Of a stretch of DNA of 64,000 bases, positions 57,650-64,000 are shown piece by piece. The position numbers were made by a program, and so were the translations under genes. This DNA comes from Vibrio taketomensis (lineage in GTDB: Bacteria; Pseudomonadota; Gammaproteobacteria; Enterobacterales; Vibrionaceae). The number at the start of each line of letters is the position of its first letter. The stretch's first letter is position 1. The stretch lies in the NCBI RefSeq assembly GCF_009938165.1, contig NZ_AP019650.1, positions 558,001-622,000 on the forward strand, read 5' to 3'. Below the pieces are notes generated by a model that worked only from the letters and a program-made list of their open reading frames with translations, ran no database searches and was not told where the DNA came from.

Positions 57650-58654
57650 CTAATTATGTACGTAAAACGTTGGCCGATACTCTGAAGGAGACAGCGATTC
57701 TGCCACCACTTTAGGGTTGAGAGAGTTTGGTGTCAAAGCATCTATCTTTGGAGCTTCAATTTTTTGATATGGAGTACCATTTAAATAGGAGATTGCCTGT
57801 TGAACAGACATTCTTCCTTGTTGAACCATTTTATCTGTTGGCGCAAATTGTACGCGATCGCGTAATAATCCACGGTAAACGCCATGACTTAAGTAGGTGG
57901 AAACTAAACCAATTTTATCAGTCAACTCGAGAGAGCGTAATTCACTGATAGCGACTTCGATCGCAACTGCGCTACCAACGATGTATTCAATCTTGTGGGA
58001 CTCAATCGCTTTTTGAACCAAGTTACGCTGTAACTCCTTGTCATTGTCAGCCCAATAGGTGTCCACAACGCGAATGTCACTTTCTTCGATAGCTGCCATT
58101 AAACCCTGTATTACCGGTTTCGTGCCACCGCTCGATTTAGGCCCTGGCAGCAGAGCAATATTGGTAATTCCTGAACCTTTAGGATGTTTGTCCTTTAGAT
58201 ACTGCCCGGTTTTATAACCCATTAAATACCAATCGACGCCCACTTCACCTTTCAGAATTGACGCGTTATCTATGCTGACTTCAAGATCGTTGACGGTTGC
58301 AAATACCGGGATAGATTTAGAAAGCTTGTCGAGATTGGAGTAGTAAATATGGGGAGAAACGGTTCCGAGAATGATCGCATCTGCATCCCATTTGGTGCAA
58401 AGTTCGATTTGCTCTTTTTGTTTATTGATGTTTGGGTAGCCACCAGCTTCAAGCACGCGCAATTCAGCCCCTTGTTTGCGGGCTTCGTCAACCATTCCAT
58501 AGTTCACAGACAACCAGTATGAATCCTTGAGGTGTGGATACAGCGCGCATAAACGGAATGGTTCCTTTGCGCTCGCAAATTGGCTAGTGAGCAGTGCTGC
58601 GCAAGCACCAAGAATCAGTTGAGGAGAAATATTTCGCAGTGAAGGGAATGACAT
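57650..58654 (-). CDS. torT: TMAO-sensor periplasmic binding protein TorT
   Basis: Periplasmic protein that binds trimethylamine N-oxide with TorS. 334 residues from ATG 58654 (E. coli TorT 342); the reading to 58711 adds residues before the signal peptide. Signal peptide up to SQFASA (about 31). Periplasmic-binding fold: FRLCALYPHLKDSYWLSVNYG (about 34-54) with TYWADNDKELQRNLVQ and GVYRGLLRDRVQFAPTDKM typical of TorT. Divergent from torS with 80 bases between. No torR, torCAD or torYZ are in the window. Confidence 0.88.
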   Translation of the reverse strand: MSFPSLRNISPQLILGACAALLTSQFASAKEPFRLCALYPHLKDSYWLSVNYGMVDEARKQGAELRVLEAGGYPNINKQKEQIELCTKWDADAIILGTVSPHIYYSNLDKLSKSIPVFATVNDLEVSIDNASILKGEVGVDWYLMGYKTGQYLKDKHPKGSGITNIALLPGPKSSGGTKPVIQGLMAAIEESDIRVVDTYWADNDKELQRNLVQKAIESHKIEYIVGSAVAIEVAISELRSLELTDKIGLVSTYLSHGVYRGLLRDRVQFAPTDKMVQQGRMSVQQAISYLNGTPYQKIEAPKIDALTPNSLNPKVVAESLSPSEYRPTFYVHN

Positions 58655-58734
58655 GACGCTTTTCGTTGGATTAAATAGTGTAAACACTGCAGAATATAGC
58701 GCATTCTCCAAGAGTTAAGAAGTGATCAATTCAA

Positions 58735-61617
58735 ATGTTACTTGCTAAAGCCAGTATTGGACGCAAGCTTCTATTCGCATTTCTTGCGATGGCATTGCTA
58801 GTGTTAATGTCTTCATTTATCGGTGTGTTCGGATTTTCATCAGTCGCAAAAACCGAGCGCAACGTTGTTAATTCGGCAATCCCATCCATGATCGAAGCGC
58901 GCCAAGTCGCTGAACTTAGCTCTCGTATCATTTCGTCAGTGCAGACTTTAACGAGCGCAAAAACCGAGCATCAAAGACAACAAGCAGGCAAAGTCCTGTT
59001 TGATCAACTGAGCGCGCTATTAACGCATATTAAAGCATTGGGTTCGGACTCTTTTGAATCGGAACTACTCACCACGCTTGAATCAGACGTGCAAAATATT
59101 ATTGATACCCTTGGGCAACTGGGTATTGCCGTTGAGAAAAAACTCTTTATCGAAAAAGACATCAACGATCGCAGTGAAGAAATGCGCAAACTGGCGCAAG
59201 AGTTAGAGCAATTGACTCGTACTCAAGTGTCGAACACCAGTACCATTGCGGTTGCGAACGTCACTCATATTTATGACCTATTGGCAACCAAGCAAACCGA
59301 CAAAGCGTATCAAGCACTGGATGCTTTGGTTGAAGTCGATTTGGATTTATCGGAGCGTTTACACGAGTTGCACCTTTTGGCGTTTCAAATGCTCAATCAA
59401 ATCGAGGAAGTTCGCACCATCAACAACTCGGTGCGTTTGACTCAGATTCGCAAACAATTTGAACACAACTTAACCATTATGAAGCGCCGTGTACGTGCGG
59501 TAGAGGATCCAACACGATCTGTGCAAATGTTGGATCTGTTAGATCAGCTCGAAAAGCGCGTGGTGATTTTTGATGTTGTTGAACAAAACCATCGTAATGA
59601 GCGCGAATCACAAAAGATGATGCAAGATACGCTCAATCAATTTAGCGCACTGAATAACACCATCAACAAGCTGGTGGATGAATCCAACCGAGCGACGACG
59701 CGCGCTGTCGATCAGCTTAAAACCACACTCAATTATGCTCAATTGACGCTGACCATTATCACCGTATTGGGTCTACTTATTGTGGTGCTGATTGTTTGGA
59801 AGGTGGTGTACATTTCGGTGTTAAAACGCTTAGCTGAGTATTCGTCAGCACTACTTTCAATCGCTCAAGGTCAGTTGAAGGTGGATATAACAGTAAAAGG
59901 CAATGATGAGTTGGCTCACATGGGGCAGGCGATCATCACCGCTAGAAATACGGCACAAGCATTAAAAGTCGTTGCTGAAAGTGAAATTGAAGCAAAACGT
60001 CAGTTGCAAGAACACAAAGAACGCCTTGAGGAATTGATCGCAGAACGTACGGTTCAGTTGCAAGATGCCAACACACGTTTGAATGATGAAGTACTCAACC
60101 ACGCAAAAGCACGTCAACAAGCGGAGCAGGCGAGCCGCGCGAAATCTGCATTTCTTGCCACGATGAGCCATGAAATTCGTACACCGATGAATGGGGTTCT
60201 CGGTACGGCACAGCTATTGAAAGATGCGGGTCTTAATGCACAACAAACTTACTATGTCGATATTATTAACCGCAGTGGTAAAACCTTATTGGCGATTTTG
60301 AATGACGTGCTGGATTACTCAAAAATCGAAGCGGGTCACTTAGAGGTGCGCGAGGTCGATTTTAATCTTCACTACATGGTTGATGACGTAAACCAATTAA
60401 TGCAAGGACGCGCCAAGGAGAAGGATATTGAGCTTAGTTGCTTGATTGAAAGTGACATTAAACCGTTTTGGTATGGTGACGTTATTCGAATTAGCCAGGT
60501 GCTGACCAACCTTGTTGGTAACGCGATAAAATTCACTGATAGTGGCCATGTTGACATTTACGTCTCTCTTGAAGAAGAACACTTTGTTACTTTCGAAGTC
60601 TCGGATACTGGTATTGGCATCTCAGATAAAGAGATGGAAACGCTCTTCGATGCGTTCACGCAAGCAGAAGGTGGCTTGAGCAGCAAAGGTGGTACAGGTT
60701 TAGGACTGGCCATCAGTAAACGCTTGGTTGAGGCGATGGGCGGAGCTCTAGGCGTTGAATCAGAAGTTGGTCATGGCAGTCGTTTTTGGTTTACCGTTCC
60801 GTTAAAAGAAGGCAAAGCCGTGGCTAAGAAGGAATTTGCCGTATCGAATCAAGTTCAAGCAAAAGTGCTGTTAGTCGAAGACAATCCTGTTAACTGCATC
60901 GTAGCGGAAGGATTTTTACATAGTCTTGGCCACCAAGTGGTGATTGCCGAAGACGGGCAGCAAGCGAAGCAAATTTTTGCCAGCCAGCAGTTCGATATCG
61001 CCTTGTTAGACATCAACTTGCCAGATTGTGATGGGCGAGAACTGTTGACGGAGTTAAGGACAATTCAAGCGGAACAAAACTCTGAGCAAAAGACCCCATT
61101 TATTGCGGTGTCAGCTCATGTATTTAATGAAGAAGTTGAGAGTTATTTGTCTGCCGGTTTTGATGGCTATCTTGCTAAGCCATTAGATAGGGAAGCCTTG
61201 TGCGTACTGATTCAAAATCGTTTAGAGGGCAAAAACCTGTTGCTTGAACAAGTGAGTAAACCGATCGTGATAAATCACCAGCAAAAGATCTTAGATAAGC
61301 AGCTATTTAGCAATGACTTGCAAGTACTGGGTATCGATAAGATGCGACAAATATCTGACCTATTTATTGCAGGCAGTAAAGAGATCATGCAGTTGTTAGA
61401 GACTGCGAGCACGAATAACGACAATACCGCCATCAGGCAGTTGGCCCACAAACTAAAAGGTTCGGCGGGTAGTATGGGGCTAATTGCGTTGTTCGAAGTC
61501 TGTCAAGCGATTGAAGCGTCAGAAAATCCATTGAGTACCTATCATCAATTACATGATGAACTGTGTGACAAAGTAGAACTGTCAGCAACCGCAGTCATGG
61601 CTGAGTTAGCCAAATAA
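58735..61617 (+). CDS. torS: TMAO sensor hybrid histidine kinase TorS
   Basis: Phosphorelay kinase for TMAO respiration. 960 residues: membrane span about 12-35, a long helical periplasmic sensor domain (to about 335), second span (about 340-360), HAMP-type region, HisKA with His479 in FLATMSHEIRTPMNG, ATPase with LTNLVGNAIKFTDSGH and GGTGLGLAISKRL, receiver with Asp759 in LLDINLPDCDGREL, and HPt with His905 in QLAHKLKGSAGSMG. The whole four-step relay is intact. Paired with divergent torT. The response regulator that takes the phosphate must be encoded elsewhere. Confidence 0.93.
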   Translation: MLLAKASIGRKLLFAFLAMALLVLMSSFIGVFGFSSVAKTERNVVNSAIPSMIEARQVAELSSRIISSVQTLTSAKTEHQRQQAGKVLFDQLSALLTHIKALGSDSFESELLTTLESDVQNIIDTLGQLGIAVEKKLFIEKDINDRSEEMRKLAQELEQLTRTQVSNTSTIAVANVTHIYDLLATKQTDKAYQALDALVEVDLDLSERLHELHLLAFQMLNQIEEVRTINNSVRLTQIRKQFEHNLTIMKRRVRAVEDPTRSVQMLDLLDQLEKRVVIFDVVEQNHRNERESQKMMQDTLNQFSALNNTINKLVDESNRATTRAVDQLKTTLNYAQLTLTIITVLGLLIVVLIVWKVVYISVLKRLAEYSSALLSIAQGQLKVDITVKGNDELAHMGQAIITARNTAQALKVVAESEIEAKRQLQEHKERLEELIAERTVQLQDANTRLNDEVLNHAKARQQAEQASRAKSAFLATMSHEIRTPMNGVLGTAQLLKDAGLNAQQTYYVDIINRSGKTLLAILNDVLDYSKIEAGHLEVREVDFNLHYMVDDVNQLMQGRAKEKDIELSCLIESDIKPFWYGDVIRISQVLTNLVGNAIKFTDSGHVDIYVSLEEEHFVTFEVSDTGIGISDKEMETLFDAFTQAEGGLSSKGGTGLGLAISKRLVEAMGGALGVESEVGHGSRFWFTVPLKEGKAVAKKEFAVSNQVQAKVLLVEDNPVNCIVAEGFLHSLGHQVVIAEDGQQAKQIFASQQFDIALLDINLPDCDGRELLTELRTIQAEQNSEQKTPFIAVSAHVFNEEVESYLSAGFDGYLAKPLDREALCVLIQNRLEGKNLLLEQVSKPIVINHQQKILDKQLFSNDLQVLGIDKMRQISDLFIAGSKEIMQLLETASTNNDNTAIRQLAHKLKGSAGSMGLIALFEVCQAIEASENPLSTYHQLHDELCDKVELSATAVMAELAK

Positions 61618-61690
61618 CAGCTATGCTTAAGTAACCGAGCGTGAGCAGTGATGCCTATGCATAGTGTTACGGCAATTGAGGAGTATTTCC

Positions 61691-62068
61691 GTGCAAAACC
61701 CGATTGGATGGTTTGAGATATACGTAAACGATATTGAGCGAGCGATTACGTTCTACGAGACGGTGTTTCAAGTCAAACTCGAAAAAATGGATGATCCAAA
61801 TGGATCCAATGTAACCATGTATAGTTTTGGTTCTGACATGGAAAGTTACGGTGCGACCGGCGCCTTGGTTCAAAAGGATAATGTTGAACCTTGCGGGCAC
61901 AGTACATTAGTCTATTTTGCGTGTGATGATTGTGGTGTAGAAGCGAAGCGAGCAGTGATCGCTGGTGGAAAGATTGAGAAGCGGAAGATGCCGGTTGGAG
62001 ACCATGGATTTATCGCTTTAATTAGTGACACTGAAGGTAACATTATCGGTCTTCATTCACAGCAGTAA
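61691..62068 (+). CDS. VOC superfamily (glyoxalase/bleomycin-resistance-like) protein
   Basis: 125 residues from GTG 61691 with a strong TTGAGGAG site eight bases before; the reading from 61664 has no site. Pattern of one VOC domain: GWFEIYVNDIERAITFYETVF (about 5-25, shown in part), LVYFACDDCGVEAKRAVIAGG (about 74-94), and GDHGFIALISDTEGNIIGLHS at the end, where the second metal Glu would lie. Substrate unknown. It is 73 bases after torS and may be read through from it. It is interesting that methylglyoxal synthase is nearby, but glyoxalase I identity is not supported. Confidence 0.85.
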   Translation: MQNPIGWFEIYVNDIERAITFYETVFQVKLEKMDDPNGSNVTMYSFGSDMESYGATGALVQKDNVEPCGHSTLVYFACDDCGVEAKRAVIAGGKIEKRKMPVGDHGFIALISDTEGNIIGLHSQQ

Positions 62069-62239
62069 AGCACCGTATAGAGCTTCGAATAGGGCAAAAA
62101 TATCTGTTTTGAAAATAGGCAGTTATAGCGCTGAATCTATAAAAAATGGGGAAACGATAGTTTACAAATTTACCGTTTTATTTTTGTTCAGTTTGGGCAA
62201 TACTGAAATTCCCCTATAGGAGATCTAGTCAATCTTCTA

Positions 62240-62265
62240 GAAACACCCTCTACGGAGGGTGTTTC
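62240..62265 (-). terminator. Terminator after glgC
   Basis: GAAACACCCTC and GAGGGTGTTTC form eleven pairs with a four-base loop, 25 bases after the glgC stop. T-tract is weak on both strands. Confidence 0.7.
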
Positions 62266-62290
62266 ACTTTATGGCGTTTGTAAATCGCGA

Positions 62291-63514
62291 TTATTCAAAA
62301 GAATAGCTTTCCGGAACCACAACGATACCGTCGTCAGAGACATGAAAACGGCGTGCATCCTCATCACGGTTGTAACCGATGGTTGTGTTAGGCGGAATCG
62401 ACACATGCTTATCAATAATGCATCTCTTGAGTTGGCATCCTTCACCAATGTCGACATGATCAAGTAAGATACTGTCAGTGACTGTCGCTCCATCGTTAAT
62501 TCTTACGCAGGGTGAGACGATAGAATGTTGAACGGAACCTCCTGAGTTGATTACGCCATCCGCTATCATCGAATTAATAAAAATCCCTTCGTTCCCCGTT
62601 GCAGATGAAACGGTGCGGGCTGGGGGATATTGTGGCTCATACGTACGAATCGCCCAGTCGTGCTGATATAGATTCATGGGGGGGACAGGAAGGAGGAGGT
62701 CCATATTGGCTTGGTAGTAGGAATCAATGGTTCCAACGTCTCTCCAGTAGCAATCTTTATCAACACGGCCGAGTTCGCTACAAAATTTATAAGCGTAAAC
62801 GTCACCGTCTGGAATCAATTTAGGAATAACATCTTTACCAAAGTCGTGATCTGATTGCGTAAGTTTCGAATCATATTCAATAGACTCTTTTAGAACATCA
62901 AGGTCAAAGATGTAGATACCCATAGAAGCAAAGCTGTAGTCGGGCTTTCCATCAATGCTTGGTGGATCCGTCGGCTTTTCGATAAAGTGGGTGATTTCGC
63001 CGCGTTCATTACAATCTACGATACCAAACTGAGAAGCGTTGCGTCGCTCAACTTCCATGCAAGCAATGGTGAGCTTAGCACCAGTGCGTTTATGTTCTTT
63101 TAACATCGCCGCATAATCCATGCGGTAGATATGGTCGCCAGAAAGGACGATGACATATTTTGCTGAGCTTCGTTCTAATAGCCACAAATTGTGGTAAATC
63201 GCATCTGCAGTGCCCTCATACCATTTACCGCCGCCGCGCATTTGCGGTGGAACAACGGAAACATATTCGCCTAATTCAGGATTAAATAGAGACCAGCCAT
63301 TGCGAAGATGTTTTTGTAGTGAGTGGGATTTGTATTGGGTAAGTACCAAAATACGTCGCAAGCCAGAATGCAAACAATTAGTCAGGGTGAAATCAATGAT
63401 TCGATATTTACCACCGAATGGAACGGCAGGTTTGGCGCGATTATCGGTTAAAGGGCTGAGCCTAGAACCCATCCCGCCGGCGAGGATCACAGTGATAGTA
63501 TCATGCATAGTCAT
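62291..63514 (-). CDS. glgC: Glucose-1-phosphate adenylyltransferase
   Basis: Makes ADP-glucose for glycogen from ATP and glucose 1-phosphate. 407 residues, shorter than E. coli GlgC (431) but normal for one of the Vibrio paralogues. Nucleotide site VILAGGMGSRLSPLTDNRAKPAVPFGG (about 9-35, shown for its position), the substrate region FIEKPTDPPSIDGKPD, ASMGIYIFDLDVL and the catalytic YRMDYAAML; the C-terminus is a left-handed beta-helix (SVQHSIVSPCVRINDGATV). Single gene; no glgA/B/P beside it, so glycogen genes are dispersed. Confidence 0.95.
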   Translation of the reverse strand: MTMHDTITVILAGGMGSRLSPLTDNRAKPAVPFGGKYRIIDFTLTNCLHSGLRRILVLTQYKSHSLQKHLRNGWSLFNPELGEYVSVVPPQMRGGGKWYEGTADAIYHNLWLLERSSAKYVIVLSGDHIYRMDYAAMLKEHKRTGAKLTIACMEVERRNASQFGIVDCNERGEITHFIEKPTDPPSIDGKPDYSFASMGIYIFDLDVLKESIEYDSKLTQSDHDFGKDVIPKLIPDGDVYAYKFCSELGRVDKDCYWRDVGTIDSYYQANMDLLLPVPPMNLYQHDWAIRTYEPQYPPARTVSSATGNEGIFINSMIADGVINSGGSVQHSIVSPCVRINDGATVTDSILLDHVDIGEGCQLKRCIIDKHVSIPPNTTIGYNRDEDARRFHVSDDGIVVVPESYSFE

Positions 63515-63633
63515 TCCTTAGTTCGCAGCATACGTAGACAATTTGTCCAAGAAATTACAAGAAACAAGCCAATAACTAACTCACGGATTTTATTGGTAAA
63601 GTTGAAACTATGAGGTGTCTAATGTCCTCTTAT

Positions 63634-63658
63634 TGTGCATTTATTTGTAAAATGCGCA
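63634..63658. repeat. Imperfect inverted repeat upstream of glgC
   Basis: TGTGCATTTA and TAAAATGCGCA face each other around TTTG, about 120 bases before glgC. Possible operator; no protein assigned. Confidence 0.35.
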
Positions 63659-63821
63659 CCAAGTTGGTGATTTATTGAACTAATCATATTTAGAAACTGA
63701 CATTCTGTATAATAACTTTTGAGCATATAAACTAGTTGAATATCAAAGATTTCAAATTGATTAGTGCAGTCGTTACTAATTGGCGTGTTGAGTGATGAAA
63801 GAACTGAAAATTGTAAGCAGT

Positions 63822-63851
63822 AAAAAGCCCTGCATTGTCATGTAGGGCTTT
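63822..63851 (-). terminator. Terminator after the chemotaxis receptor gene
   Basis: AAAAGCCCTGCAT / ATGTAGGGCTTT with a four-base loop and one wobble; minus-strand T run follows. Confidence 0.8.
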
Positions 63852-63873
63852 GATGTCTTAAAGTGGGTCAGAA

Positions 63874-64000
63874 TCAGTGTTTGAAGAGATTCACTTGATC
63901 GTTAAGATGCATCGCTATCTGACGCAGTTCTTCGGATAGAGTCCGTGAACTGCGAGCTTCGGTCGTCAGGTGATTTGAAATATCGCTCACTTGCTGAATA
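63874..64000 (-). CDS. Methyl-accepting chemotaxis protein, C-terminal end (partial)
   Basis: Only the last 41 residues are in the window: IQQVSDISNHLTTEARSSRT then LSEELRQIAMHLNDQVNLFK and His before the stop. This is the typical end of a receptor signalling domain (coiled coil, VNLFK-type ending, no NWETF pentapeptide). The sensing domain is beyond base 64000. Confidence 0.8.
   Translation of the reverse strand, partial: IQQVSDISNHLTTEARSSRTLSEELRQIAMHLNDQVNLFKH

Larger units (their letters stand above)
63515..63873. other. Intergenic region between glgC and the chemotaxis receptor gene
   Basis: About 360 AT-rich bases. It holds the glgC promoter, an imperfect inverted repeat at 63634-63658, and the receptor-gene terminator at 63822-63851. 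No ORF. Confidence 0.5.

Noticed and set aside
61621..61660. Possible fourth ERIC-like end after torS
   Set aside because: The few matching bases (CTTAAGTAACC) are too few and lack the TATACCC end.

Overview
The window is a stretch of a Vibrio chromosome. The best evidence is a luxP-luxQ autoinducer-2 receptor locus followed by a convergent PilZ gene (the arrangement of V. cholerae VCA0737-VCA0736-VCA0735), plus a phaB-phaA-phaP-phaC operon, nrdDG beside an AspC/TyrB-type aminotransferase, torT/torS, glpK, glpD, glgC, HopJ, and ERIC-like repeats of the Vibrio type. Many of these genes lie on the second chromosome in V. cholerae, so a chromosome II origin is likely but inferred. I see no rRNA, tRNA, CRISPR array, phage, integron or insertion sequence. 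This looks like core or shell chromosome, not a genomic island.

Layout. 1-6.1 kb: moeA (cut by the window edge) diverging from folE, then dbpA, convergent dld, and a membrane fatty-acid desaturase. 6.3-13.5 kb: a GNAT acetyltransferase, an RND efflux pair (adaptor plus pump, no outer-membrane partner), hopJ, an EmrD-like exporter and a DUF1289 protein. 13.6-19.3 kb: a MarR regulator, a BCCT osmolyte transporter, a cNMP/CBS/DUF294 signalling protein and an aromatic amino-acid permease with a TyrR box. 19.5-27.6 kb: a small unlisted ORF, acpH, an RhlE-type helicase, a TetR regulator, then the polyhydroxybutyrate operon. 27.8-34 kb: lipocalin, an S41-like protein without an obvious nucleophile, and a sulfane-sulfur cluster (CoA-disulfide reductase/rhodanese, a broken ArsR gene, two YeeE/YedE half-transporters), then a secreted EEP-family protein. 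34-45.9 kb: nrdD-nrdG with FNR and NrdR sites, aminotransferase, retropepsin-like lipoprotein, DsbA-like and FKBP proteins, OmpA-like lipoprotein, glpK, small conserved genes, yceH and a GIY-YIG protein. 46-64 kb: luxPQ, PilZ protein, glpD, a FUSC/YccS protein, helD, mgsA, divergent torT/torS, a VOC protein, glgC and the C-terminus of a chemotaxis receptor.

The most important caution for any user is sequence quality. Six genes (RND adaptor, tetR, phaA, dsbA-like, FKBP, luxQ) carry one-base indels, mostly deletions in short homopolymers, whose repair restores the exact family sequence. Most are probably sequencing errors, so the apparent loss of AI-2 sensing or PHB synthesis should not be believed without re-reading. 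The arsR gene is different: it needs an indel and also has a TAA where CAA is expected, which looks like real decay of the repressor next to the sulfur genes.

Functionally the window combines carbon storage (PHB, glycogen), glycerol and lactate oxidation, anaerobic dNTP synthesis, TMAO sensing, quorum sensing plus c-di-GMP, and envelope or drug transport. I did not find a convincing new multi-gene system. The less ordinary items are the decayed sulfur repressor, the S41 pseudo-protease, the ERIC-like family, two small ORFs and an orphan terminator near the pha operon.
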